Source: Chara braunii (Eukaryota; Streptophyta; Charophyceae; Charales; Characeae). Taken from it: DNA of 39,474 nucleotides. This document shows, in pieces, positions 9,564 to 20,360 of the stretch. The first letter of the stretch is position 1. Each line of letters opens with the position of its first letter. The translations under genes and the position numbers were made by a program. The stretch spans positions 2,436,448 to 2,475,921 of the forward strand of contig BFEA01000086.1 of the NCBI GenBank assembly GCA_003427395.1, written 5' to 3'. Below the pieces are notes generated by a model. It was given only the letters and a program-made list of their open reading frames with translations. It was not told where the DNA came from and did not search any database.

Positions 9564-10206
9564 AATTACTCAATCTGGCACTCTCCTTTTTGCAACGACT
9601 TCTCGTAGTGAGCGACAGCCTGTGGAGCGGTCTGCATCAGTTCCTCCCGGGTAAACCATCTGTCCTCCTTAGGATCAGTATGATGTTTGAACCGAACGCG
9701 ATATTGCAGCTTCGGTTTAGGAGGCCGTCCCCTGCCTGTCGGTCTTGGAACTGGCATTTCTCTGTGGTCCACGATGTCGTCGATGTCGACCTTTCCATCC
9801 ATGGTTGTGGGCAGCATTGAGCGACGAGAAGGAAACTGATCTGTTTCCTTGAAAGGTGCGCGCTTAGAAGCGTGAAAAACAGGGTAAGTGCGAAGGTGAC
9901 CAGGCATCCGAATTACATATGACGGCCCATCCGGATCATCCCCGACAATATCGAGAACCTCCCAGGGTCCAAAGTACTGTGGCATGAGCTTGCGGGATAT
10001 CCTGTGCTCCTGTCCCAGTTCTGAGAACTTGACCCAGACTCTATCCCCTAGCTGAAATGTAGATGGGCGGCAGTGCTTGTTCTCAGACTCTATCATCGCC
10101 GCCTGTGCCCTGTGCACCTGTTCTACAGCCTGCTGCATCAGGCGCTCATATCGATAAGCAAATTCTAAGGTGCCTTGTGCAGCGAAAGGCTGATTCTCAG
10201 GTAGTA
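9564..10206 (-). pseudogene. Chromovirus (Ty3/Gypsy) integrase C-terminus and chromodomain
   Basis: This is the C-terminal part of a Ty3/Gypsy pol polyprotein. Reading leftwards from 10206, a helical segment (LEFAYRYERLMQQAVEQVHR) comes first. The integrase C-terminal GPY/F-like module follows, with FQLGDRVWVKFSEL, RKLMPQYFGPWEVLDIV and YVIRMPGHLRTYPVFHASK. Next come a linker, and a chromodomain with VDIDDIVDHRE, QYRVRFKHH, EDRWFTREELM and APQAVAHYEKSL. The stop follows ECQIE. Chromodomains direct integration to marked chromatin. The frame is clean over ~210 codons, so this is a fairly young copy, but integrase core, RNase H, RT and protease are absent. The 5' side is cut off at a LINE 3' end (10207). 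Confidence 0.88.
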
Positions 10207-10495
10207 AATTTTTATTTATTTATTTATATTTTTTTTAAAAGAAAAACAGGTCCTTATGGTCCTGGCTCCATATCCATTCTGGGGAGCGTCGGTCCGGTTC
10301 CTATTCCCCCGGCAAGTCAAAATAAGTTTAAATAACAGTATTACATCGTATACCCACTCACGCATCCTTCCGTTTGGCCGAAGGATCCCTGGACAACATT
10401 GATTGCCCCACTTGGTGGAGGATTGGCTGCCAACTTGCCTTTCCCTGTGATTCCTCTCAGAGTGCCCATCAGAGCCCCTGTCAGATAACTTAAAC
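10207..10495 (-). mobile_element. 5'-truncated LINE 3' end
   Basis: Bases ~10250-10470 repeat positions 1-210 of the window (the LINE copy A 3' end) with modest divergence. At 10207-10240 there is a T-rich stretch with tttatttattta, which is a TAAA-type or poly(A)-like tail on the minus strand and fixes the 3' terminus. Only ~250 bases of the LINE are present, the usual outcome of incomplete target-primed reverse transcription. It abuts the chromovirus pol frame in mid-protein, so it probably inserted there. However, no pol sequence resumes to the right, so a deletion or rearrangement must also have occurred. Confidence 0.75.
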
Positions 10496-12260
10496 TCGAG
10501 AACCTCGGAGAACCGTTGTCGAGCACATCGGTCCGGCACCGCACAAGGCAGGGCGGGACCCTCCCGGCCACGTCACGCAGAAGTTGGTCTTATCCTCGTC
10601 GCGAATACATAATGGAGCTTTCGCAAGTCGCTCCGACCAAGTGCGCCAGCCATACCTCTCGCTAGCCCCTACGACAGGATAGGGCATACGCGAGCCACGA
10701 CTTACCTCCACCTTGCGGGAGCTGTCACCTCCCTTCGGTGGGCGTATCCCCACCGAGCTACCAGTCCACAGTATGAAAGCTAATCAGGTGCAATCGCAGA
10801 GGTGGACCAGCCGAGGGTGTTTCTCGTACGCTGTAGCATAGGGGGTACGCGCGGTAGTACGCCTCTATCGGACCCGCACGTGAACCGATAACTTGGGGGG
10901 CTGAGGTCCCAAGCGCGACTCGTCGCCGGTCGACTAGGACGCATCCCACACACCACGCGAACTCCACTCTAGAGAACATAAAAATAAAAACACACACACA
11001 TACACATACATATACAGAACGACACTGAACAAACAACGCGACAACACTCCTAGTCCCTCAGTAACCATCCCATAACTTTCCGATGCGGAAATCGGATAGG
11101 CGTCACGCGCGAAACTTAGTATAAGATCCGCGCGGGCGCAGTGTTAACTCATATCGACTACCAATGCATGAATACGCAAGCAGTCGCAATGATGGCGTAC
11201 TATATAGTGCCCATGACAAAACGGTCCCTCGTGGATCCGAGTACCGCTAATGACACTCAAGTGTCAAACTCGAAGTATCGTGAGAAGGAATAGTCGTGAG
11301 CCTCCACGACACTTCCGACCTTTGGGCTGAGTGTCCCGGTAGGCAGGGCAAATAGGCTCTGCGCGGGGGTAGATCCCTTCCATGCAAAGTCTAGGACCTG
11401 GGATATCCTCGACAAGGACCTCGAATCCAAGCCAAAAACCAACGTTCGACTATGAAATTTTTAAGAAGCATACAACAAAATAGAGGGTTTTTTTCACCTT
11501 TCTCAGTCTCAACCCTCAATTAAACCCCTAAGCATAGGCCCTTCAGGCCATGTGAACACCCAATATAGGTAAATACTTATATATATGTAAAAGGGAATAA
11601 GTATGTGACGATCACTTCTCACAATCACTGTGGGACTCCTCACAACCATATATATGTGTGTGATCGCAGGCAGTCAATTCCAAATCCGAACAGCAGTACA
11701 TACCTGCAATCACATCAAAGAGTAAACCAAAGGTCCACGCACTACACGGAGCCAACCTCAATCAATCTCTATACTCATACCCCTCGCTTTAGCCATGTAA
11801 GCCCCAACCTTTGTCCAACCATCCATAATTAAATACTCAGTATCTTTGTTAAATGACCATTCAATAAAGTCCAGGTGAAAACCTTAATAAAACAATAAAA
11901 TCACAAGGGCTAAAGCTTTTTAGGTTGAGTATTCAGGATGAATTGGAGTTGTGTCGTAGACCGACGAATCGACAACCGACCTATTATCGGTGATAACAGA
12001 AGAAGATCCCTGCAGGATCAAACTGAATCTAGTTCAAATCTTGAATCAAACTATCAACAGGACCTGTAACACAAAACGGGCCAATCCCCATGTTAAATCT
12101 ATAAGTCTATGGAGAATAATCTCCATATCATGATCTCACTCAAAATTTTCCCACGACAAAATTTGAGCCTACCTCTAAGCCAGTGCCCAAAGAAAGGTAG
12201 ACCCTGTCAGAGTCTCCTCTCTACGGAGTGGATTGCCAGAGTCGCCACCTGTCAAAATAT
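10496..12260. other. Long non-coding stretch
   Basis: No convincing protein, tRNA or rRNA was seen. Composition changes within it. Bases 10500-11450 are GC-balanced with many CpG and no sustained coding-like frame. Bases ~11450-12260 are A/T-rich with tatata stretches. A short CA/TA-rich run lies at about 10978-11015. It may be non-coding sequence of a large LTR element together with the arrays that follow, but neither LTRs nor a primer-binding site could be recognised. Confidence 0.4.
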
Positions 12261-12712
12261 AATTTAACTCCTCTAAACTAAGAAAATTTCGGCAGCGCCT
12301 CCTGCAGGAGAAGTGCCTTCGCAGAATTTATACTAACTCAAATATGAAAACAAAAACAATCTTTAATTCTGGAAAGTCGAATTTTGTCTAACTCCCCGAA
12401 TTAGTAAAAAATTGGGCATCACTTCCTTTTGAAAGGATGCCTTTCCAAATTTTTACTAAGTCAGATATGAGCCCAGAAATAGAACCAAAGTTCAATTAAG
12501 ACAAAATTTAACTAACTTCTTAGATTTGTAGAAATTTCGCCAGCGCTTCCCGTAGAGCAAGTGTTATTCCAAGATTTATACAAAGCTAAGTTCAGAATCT
12601 ATATTGACTTTGACTTCTCAAGGTTCAATTTTATTTAACTCCCCGAATTAGCAAAAAATTGGGCAGCACTCCATTTAGAAAAGGAGGTTTTCCATATTTT
12701 TACTAAGCCAAA
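12261..12712. repeat. Four-unit tandem array, ~124 bp, each unit with an inverted core
   Basis: Four diverged units are anchored at 'taact' near 12266, 12390, 12510 and 12637, giving periods of 124, 120 and 127. Each reads: A/T-rich lead with 'aattt(a/g)-aact', a second A/T-rich block, then an imperfect inverted core, then 'tttatac/tttttac-taa'. In unit 2, aaaattggGCATC...GGATGCCtttccaaatttt forms a long stem. In unit 1, ggca-ctcctgcaggag-tgcc does. Units 1 and 3 share 'aatttcg-cagcgc' and units 2 and 4 share 'aaaaattgggca-cact', so the array looks like a duplicated dimer. No coding sequence. Confidence 0.75.
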
Positions 12713-13038
12713 AAGTCAGAAAAACTGGACCCTGAAAAAGACAAATAAGCCCAAGTATAATAAAAGATCCCAGAAAATGCAGAAATTGACCTAAGTAAAA
12801 AAAACTTAGCTTCGAAAATGCAGGAATTGAAACTAACTCTTACGGCTCTAGCACGTGGCGAGCAACTAAAGCAACTACCTATCAAACTGAAACTCAGACT
12901 AAGTAGCAGTCGCACTCAGTCTCATGCAGGCCAAACCACAAAAGTAAGTACTCTCATCATCTCAAAGTCAACTTATCAACAATAGTTCATGGTCTTTCGA
13001 TGATTTATCCCTTTATACCCAGCTTACATAGGGCATAA
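12713..13038. other. No gene recognised
   Basis: This A-rich spacer lies between the 124-bp array and the hairpin array. The open minus frame here (70 codons) is serine/phenylalanine-rich with no recognisable motif. Confidence 0.5.
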
Positions 13039-13767
13039 AGCTAGACCACCCAAACTTATGTAACATGTCTAGCTCAGCTATGGAGTATACACAAACACAA
13101 GGCACAACAACTTTTCTCTTCTTTGAGCATATGACTAGGTCACCCTAGTCGCCCTGGACTGTTTAAATATCCCAACTTTATATAATTATCTGCACTTAGT
13201 CTTTTGAGGTAGCATATAACTGAACCGATCATCTTTAGCTCAAGATTCAGTCTGCCCCTTCGTACCACAAGTTTATTCTTAATTAGTACTCTCTTCAGTT
13301 GGTGATAAGCTATAGTCAGACCACCCAAACCTATGGAACCTTGTCTGACTAGCCTGTTCATAAGTAAAATAATAATAAAGTATAGTCAAGTTATAGCCTT
13401 TTGGTTCCAGCATATGCGTGGCGTTGGACCAAGACCACCCAAACTTATGGAACACATGTCTTGGTTCTCAGCCTGATTCATTTCTCCTAAAACCAAAGCA
13501 GGAGGAGGCTGAGTCACCCAAACTTATGGAACATGCTCAAACCTCCTCGTTCAGAAACTAAAGAAATTGGCAAAAACCCCAAACTAAACAAGGCGACCAA
13601 GCCACCCAAACTTATGGAACATGCTTGGTCCCTGAAAGTCAATCACAGTTAGCCCTCACAAGTCAAAGCAACCAGACCACCCAAACTTATGGAATATGTC
13701 TGGTTCTCCAGGCAATTCAAAATAAACATAGCACTGGGCCTCCCCAAACTTATGGAGACTTGCCCAG
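13039..13767. repeat. Array of seven conserved-loop hairpins with differing stems
   Basis: Seven near-identical 20-22 nt segments (consensus CACCCAAACTTATGGAACAT) occur. Each is flanked by a perfect or near-perfect inverted repeat of different sequence. Stems are agctagac (13039-13074), tagtcagac (13313-13351), accaagac (13428-13465), tgag extended by gaggagg outside (13502-13548), gaccaagc (13595-13630), aaccagac (13670-13705) and ctgggc (13734-13767). At 13133-13150 a further stem, gactagg/cctagtc, encloses only tcac and looks like a loop-deleted member. Both arms change together between copies, the signature of a conserved structure. Spacing is irregular (34-240 bases). I know of no named family for it. 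Confidence 0.85.
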
Positions 13768-16700
13768 CCTTTGGTTAACCCAGTCAGACACAAGCAATTC
13801 AACCTTTCTCCCATCCTTCCCCCAGATGCAATCCCACAGTCTGCTTTCAGTCAAACAATAAGATTGAAACTGACATTGCGCATACATTCCTTTACTTAGT
13901 CTGGTCTGTGTCCTGAAAGTCAAAGTAAAAATCAAAGTAAGGATACAAATAGTATACTCAGTCAAAACGTAACAAGGAATACAAATAAGGGTTATAACTG
14001 GGTTTATAGAGGGGAAGTAATGGTTACTGTCAATTCCCTGCCTCCATAACTCCTCCCGAGCTCCGGCAGAGCTCCCGCAATCGGTGGGTTGACTCCCCAC
14101 AGAGTCTTGCTGCGGTCGTACGAGTTGCAATCCCGCCTGCCGCCTTCCTCTCATAACAGGATTAGACTTAGAGTAAGAAGGATAGAAAGAGAAAGTTTAA
14201 GTCTCTCAGATCCAAGGAGGGTGTGCTCAGACTCACGGGAGAGGGCCTTGTTATCTTCATGCGTCTGAGGGCCCCGCAATGGCGGCCAATAAAACGCAGC
14301 TACAACTTGGTCAAATAAAGTCAAACTACCAGTTGTTGACTCTCTGGCACCTCTTCAATTCGCACCAATATCCCCTGTGTAGGGCCTAATCTCTCCATGT
14401 CAACAAGCCTCCTCCTTTGACTAAACGACCACTACGTAGCCTAGAAGGGCTGCGATCGAATGGAGCACACCAACAAACAGGCTAACCAGACTGCAATCTT
14501 GTCATCGTAGCACCTTCAACAGTCGCGGGTGTACCACGTAGCAGAAACCTTGATCTTCGCAGCACCGCTCGGATACGCAGCCAACATGGTTGTTTTCGAC
14601 AGCAGTAGTTTACACAGTCAGCTCATACAGTCACACCAACAACACCCTAGGTGGCCAATGGCCCAATAGCCAGCTGCTAGTCAAGAAGCAGCAAGCCCGC
14701 GAGCCGAACAGGTGTACAGAACCGCAGTCACGCTGCGATCACACAGGTCAGAAGAACGGCACGAGTTCAGTAAAAATGGCCACTCCCATTCTGACCACAG
14801 TAACAGCCTAAATACCCAGCAGTAGTAAACTCCAAACTCATAGAAACCGTCGTTGCTGCAAATAGAGCCAAAACCTGTTCTTTTGGGCGAGGAACAAGCA
14901 GCACAGTCTTACAGAGACTCAACAGGGAATCATACAGCAATGAGAGCAACAGGACGCAGAAAAATCTCCGTGTAGTCGCAAACGAAGTACGCCCGGATAT
15001 CAGTTGAGTTGAGTACTGTCGAGGCCAGGTAAGCATCCAGTCTGCAGTCCACCTTGCTTTGCCCATACCCACAGGTAAGTAATCAAGCCCCGCTATCACT
15101 CCACCGTTACCTCAGTCTGCAGCGAAGGCACTGACCAACGGGTAATTCCCCAACCTCACGACTGGCCATCCGCCACTTCGACTGACCGGTCGAGCAGAAT
15201 CGATACGAGCTCACTCCAAAAACACGGAAACACGCCGCTCCTAACCCGTGGCTCGTCCTTCTTCCGCACAACGGGCCAGCCAACAAACTTATCGAAAGGT
15301 GAGTCCCCACTTCCTTCGATCCCCTTCTGCGCAGCCTGCGAATGGACTCTCCTCTAGATCCTAGGTAGGTGCGTCGCCTCGCTCACTACAATCGCTCCGA
15401 CGTGCAGGCTGAGCAAACTGACGACCCCGACTACCGGTACGGCGTGTAGCTAGTGTGATTGGCAGAGCTCGAACAACGGGCTTCGATCGCAAACACAATT
15501 ACTAAGGTACCCACATCGAAGTCACGCAACCAACGAGGATGAAGCTTCTGCTAAAATACGAACAGATACATCTCCTTGATTAAAACACTCTGCCTCTTCT
15601 ACGTTACCCCGCACACTCCTGCAAGGTAGGTAAGTTTTACCGTCCTTTCACTTCGTCTTTGTCTCGTGTGGCCTGCTCTCCGGAGTTGTGTATTTAGTCG
15701 ACATTACGTCCTGATACATACAGAGATTTGGTCTGAACAAACTACTCCCACGCGCGACCCCAACATCTTGCGCCCCAAACACCACTTCCTCATCCTTACA
15801 CCCCCTTCCATCAATTCACCTGACTCGAAAGCCCCTATCTGCTATCTGTCCTCGCCCACTTTCATCGATACCTGGACAAATTGTACCTTCTTCACTCCTC
15901 CATATCCTTCCCCGCTTGCATGCCGCGCAACTCATCTTCTACCGGCCTCTAATCTGCTAATCTAAACTCAAAACTAAGCTTACCATTGCGTTTGCTCACG
16001 GCTAAAACCTCTGGAAAGACCCCTTCCTCGCTCGATTCCGTAAAGAAACGAGGGATATACCCGTCTTTCGTTTCCTTCCCAAACTCGCTTCCGAGAACCA
16101 CCACGCAGTCTATTCTCTACTGACCTCCTGCTTCACTATTCTAACCCCCAATCTACCCTCACCAATAGATTCGCCTAGCCTTATAACCTCTAACTCGCAT
16201 CTTCCCTTGTCAAAAGCTATCGAGTATTGTGTGCGCCTTCCCTTCCCGACTGCATCTCGACTCACCAACCCGCCATCACCACTCCTATTTACCTGTGAAT
16301 GCACCTAGCACAGAACGGCGCCCAGGTACCCCTACCTTTAGCTGCCTGTGCCCGACTTCCGCCTTCGCCCTTCCTCACCTCTACCTATCTCTTTCGCTCG
16401 CTAGCGCTCCGCTCTTCCACTTGCTTCTCCCTGTCTCCTCTCTTCGCCTCATCTCCCGAGGTCAGCGTTGTGCCCGGTTCCGCCCGTTCCCTCAATGTCA
16501 GCAGAGCACTTCGACAACGCAGCCCGGTGTACTCGACTGACTGATTAGTCCGAGAGGACTTCCGACGGAACTAGGTACTAGGCGATTTGATCAATCTCTC
16601 GGTCTCTACGCCGAATCCAAAAAATGACTTGCTCAGCAGTACCACGTGCCTCCCTACAATGCCATCCGCCTTTCCTCTGTGCCACTCCCTGGCCCTCGCA

Positions 16701-17559
16701 GTGCTGTTCCCCGGCCTCTGTGGGGCTAGCCGGGCCTACTGCAAGCCCGTAGTGCGGCCTTTGGTGCAAATCTGGGATGGCAGTAGCAGATTTTCGAGGT
16801 AGGGACTTCACGGCCCGTTGTGGGAATGACTCTACAAGGCTGGCCATTATATTCTGCCTATTGTCCCTACTGATGTGCCCTGCCCTGCTCTGACCAAGCC
16901 CCAACGGGTATGCCCACACTCAAACCTCGCTCCATATATCATGGGCGACAGGCCGGGCACCCACAACGGGCTCCCGCTGCCTAGGTCCCCTCCACCTCGT
17001 GGGCCAGTCACCCACGCTCGCATGCACGTCGGACTCTTCGGTTCGAGTTTTACAGGTGGCAAGGTCAAGACATCCTGTCAACCCCCCCCCCTTAGCAAGC
17101 AGGAATCCGTAGGTCAAACAAAAAGAGGCACGCGCTCAAGTTCCCCGACCTCCACGACAACCCCTAAAACCAGCGTTATGCCTGAGTCAAAAAGAAGTCG
17201 GAGCATAAAAAAAAAATAAAAATAGTGGTGATAAAATAATAAAATATTCAGGGGAAAGATTAATCGCCAGAAAAACGAGCGGCGAAGAAAAAGAAAACGC
17301 CAGCACTGCTCTACCGCCTCCAACGGCAAAACCAAGGAGGATAGCCCCTTCGGGCTCTCAATCCCTTGGCCCCCTTCACGCTACTTTGATACCCTCACGT
17401 CGTCACCGCTCGATCTCGATCCCTGAATCCCCCCGTTGAAAGACCGACACCATAACCAATAGTGCTAGGCCCAAAGCTCGGCCTAGTCCTGACGGACACC
17501 TAAATAAAACGGATATTGTGTGACACGCGAATCTTACTGAAAATACTTCAAGGTCACCT
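13768..17559. other. Long non-coding stretch
   Basis: No protein family, RNA gene or clear tandem repeat was recognised in about 3.8 kb. Bases 14150-15600 are of mixed composition. Bases 15660-16500 are strongly pyrimidine-rich on the plus strand. Bases 16870-17200 are C-rich and end in A-rich sequence near 17208-17250. Two adjacent small hairpins (gtcc-gaga-ggac and ttcc-gac-ggaa) lie at about 16547-16570. Open frames are low-complexity or lack motifs. The region may be untranslated sequence of a large element or ordinary intergenic DNA. Confidence 0.4.
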
Positions 17560-18044
17560 CATTATCGATGCCGTTCTCCACATGTACGCACAAGTCACAA
17601 GCAAGTGCATCAATCAAACGAGACAATCTTTTTAATCATAGTTTGATCGGAAATCTTCTAGATGTTGCATCCTCCAACAGTCCACACTCTCATCGCAACC
17701 ATCATCTTTGCGCTCGTTGTTATGTGAGCAATAGGCTTATAAGTTATACTTTACTTCTATTGATGGCTTCCTATCTTCCCGATGAATTCCATTGATGCCC
17801 TTGTAGCGGATATATAGTTGTACACCATACCATTGCTACATTTCCAATTCCTGTGTCTCTCCACTTCTCGCCACATCCAATCAATTTCCGGATGTCCTGC
17901 GAGCTTCCACATCTCTTTATGTATTACATATCACCTTCTTTCCGAAGTTTGGCTGTCTACCAACGTACTCACGTACGCTGTTGTACTTCATTTTCCATCT
18001 GTGTCTTTCTCACTTGTCTCAGTAGTGGTCGGATAAACTTGCCA
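17560..18044. other. Possible minus-strand coding remnant, unidentified
   Basis: The minus strand near 17820-17940 can be read as MWKLAGHPEIDWMWREVE followed by RHRNWK. This looks protein-like, but neighbouring sequence has frequent stops. I cannot assign a family, and nothing else is visible in this stretch. Confidence 0.25.
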
Positions 18045-18309
18045 TATCCTGCGGTGTATCCTTTCAACTCCCCTTGATTTGCTACTCACGACCGCTTATC
18101 CCGATGTTATTTTATTTCGACTTCCACCAGGATTCAATTTCACTTCTTCATATCCCGACGCTCCCTCCCTTCAACTTCACACCCAATTTCATTTTCACCT
18201 ACGTCTATCCCGTGGCTGTGTCCCTTCGATACCCCCTCCCAGATACATTTCCACCTTCGTTTACCCCTGCACTACCACCCTTCGACTTACTTTCAGAAAT
18301 CAATTCATC
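18045..18309. repeat. ~55-bp minisatellite, five units
   Basis: Units start with tatcc(c/t) or tacccc at 18045, 18097, 18151, 18206 and 18262 (periods 52, 54, 55 and 56). Each continues with a pyrimidine-rich sequence including 'cttcgacttcca', 'caatttca-tttcac' and similar. Units are diverged, so the array is old. Related units occur at 21425-21550. The array ends directly at a T22 tract. Confidence 0.65.
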
Positions 18310-18460
18310 TTTTTTTTTTTTTTTTTTTTTTCCCGGAAACAAGCTCCATCTATTGGTGGGGAGCAACACCTGCTGGAAACCGGGTCCAGCGTCCCATAGA
18401 TACAACCATATCCTCCCTACTTGGCACACTGGGAACCGGGCCCAGCGTCCCATAACGAGT
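18310..18460 (-). mobile_element. Retroelement 3' end with poly(A) tail
   Basis: T22 at 18310-18331 is a poly(A) tail on the minus strand. Immediately to its right, the minus strand ends in '...gcttgtttccgggaaaa'. Two copies of a ggaaaccgggtccagcgtccc-type motif lie at 18375-18395 and 18432-18451 (57 bases apart), and a third is at 3824-3843. This suggests the 3' end of an unnamed retroelement with a small internal repeat. No coding sequence is attached. Confidence 0.45.
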
Positions 18461-18915
18461 ACGTACAGAAAACTTCATCAGACACTTTCAAGAAAATGAG
18501 ACAAGGAGCTACTAGAAAACTTTAGCTCGGAACTATTGGAGCTACCTCAGACATGTTTAGGACAACTTCATGAAAAATTTCAGAAACGACTCGACTCGGA
18601 AAAAAAAACCATCGATCCACTTTGCCTCACTCCGGCAAGACTGACTGCAGCGGAGCCACCATCTCTACTGCTGCTATGCCATACTCCCATCCTACCAGCT
18701 AGCCCCCTCATTGGTAGGATGCGTGATAACCCACCATCTTCTCCCACTCACCTTATTAACTCTTACCGTCGTTTCAAAAGCAAGAGAATAGGCCACAAAG
18801 GTCCTACGATTGTTCCAAAAACTTTAAAAACCCACACACACCCTTCCAACGTTCTCCAAAACTGTCGTACACTTCTGCCACTCTCTTCCAGGTCTCACAC
18901 CCCCACTTTCTACTG
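18461..18915. other. No gene recognised
   Basis: The plus strand has a long open frame (18536-19123) rich in proline, threonine and serine that runs into the minisatellite. It shows no domain and looks compositional. I see no other feature. Confidence 0.4.
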
Positions 18916-19620
18916 GGTTACAGGGCAACGCAACTCACCCCAGCTCCGACCAGCGTCGTCCCGGCAGCAACCCATAATTGTCCCGTGGGAAGCCCCCCCA
19001 AGGCCTCCCCAGATCTCTCTACCAGACCTCACGCTCCTGCGTCGCAGGTTACAGGGCAACACCCCAGCTCCGGTCAGCGTCGCTCTGGCATCGAACAACC
19101 GCAGGTCTCGAGTACAACGGTGATGACACCACGTAAGACGAGTTGGTGGGGATCCCTAAGTCCTAAAACCATCCTAGGACCACTAAGCACCCAAATCTCT
19201 TTAGGACCTTCAAAAAATGTTTTAAAAATTTAAGAACGGGGGGGGCAAAACAAAAACTGACCGCTATCCTAGATTCCCCCTTCCAATAGATAGAGCGTCG
19301 GTCCAAGCTTTCAACCCTCGTGCCAGAACTCACTTGATCTCATACCCCCTTCTGCTAGGGTGACAGGGCACCACAACCGTCCCCAGTACCGATCAACCTA
19401 GCTCTGACGGACAGGAAATGCCTTCCTCCCTCGACAATTCCCGTAGCGGCAAGCCCCTAAGCAGGTTACAGGGTCAATACCCCATCGCCGACTATGTCGG
19501 ACGATCTGGTTATGCCTTCCACCCTCGACATAACTTCCCAAGCCTCCAGCTCCCCCCCGGTTACAGAGCAGCGGCTCCAGCACCGGCCTGTGTCGTCCCA
19601 GCCTCGTCCTTCTAACTTAC
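18916..19620. repeat. Degenerate ~100-bp minisatellite
   Basis: The motif ggttacagggcaac followed by 'ccccagctcc' and 'gtcagcgtcg' recurs at 18916, 19047, 19359, 19464 and 19559. The spacings 131, 312 (about three periods), 105 and 95 fit a unit near 100 bp with decayed members in the gap. A second block, 'cctcgacaa-tcc', precedes two of the later units. No coding function is proposed. Confidence 0.6.
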
Positions 19621-20360
19621 TCAAACAAACAACCATTTCTATTGAAAATCCCCTTACTACCTTCCCTCCTTCAAGCCTAGCTTCCCGCCCCCTTCGGCTC
19701 ACTGTGTAGCCCTGGAATTCTCTCCTTCCCTCAAAAGATTCTAACACTGCTATAAACAGCCACCCCCTTGCCTTCTCTCCCCACCCGCCAGTACTAATCC
19801 GACCCTAAATCAGTTTGGCTAAGAGACAACAATCCCCCAATACCGCCTCCCCCCTCCGAGAATAACACCTCCCACCTTGTGAAACCCTCATGGGGGGAGG
19901 CTCCAACCCTCAAGGAAGACACCCCAGGCATACTCAGTAAGCCACACTCACCCCCCTCAAGACCAGGAAGTTGGAATTAACAAGCCAATCCGAATCAAAT
20001 TTTACCGCACAGTGTTATGATTAGTATTCACAGGATTTGAAAAACTGCAGAAGCTCACTATTAGGCATCGACAATCAGAAAATGAGTTTGTATCAAAAAC
20101 AAGAAAAAAACAGGACCATAAGACCATAAGATCAATGATAAGGAAGACTACTGCATGACAAAAGTTACGAGAAATTATACGAAAATCAGGCTTAGATATC
20201 CTTAACGGATTTTCAAATCTGATTCCCAAAACCGTGGTTTGAGAAACTCCTAGCGAAGATGTATAGCACGAAAAAAATATAAGAAATTATTTTCCAGAAG
20301 ACACAATTCAGAAAACCTAATTAGGTCATCATCATTTGGGAAGCATCAAGAGTTGCGTAC
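19621..20360. other. No gene recognised
   Basis: C-rich sequence runs to about 19975, then the composition switches sharply to A/T-rich. No RNA, protein or repeat unit was recognised. Confidence 0.5.

Noticed and set aside
13039-13767. CRISPR array
   Set aside because: The repeats are 20 nt with irregular spacing (34-240) and each has its own inverted flanks; CRISPR repeats and spacers do not look like this, and the DNA is eukaryotic.
16540-16575. Hammerhead ribozyme-like sequence (ctgattagtccgagaggac)
   Set aside because: The stem II-like hairpin is good, but the core is ctgatta instead of CUGANGA, and the GAAA that should follow the hairpin is absent.
18074-18499. 141-codon plus-strand open frame
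   Set aside because: It is the translation of a ~55-bp minisatellite and a T tract; repeated low-complexity peptide, not a gene.
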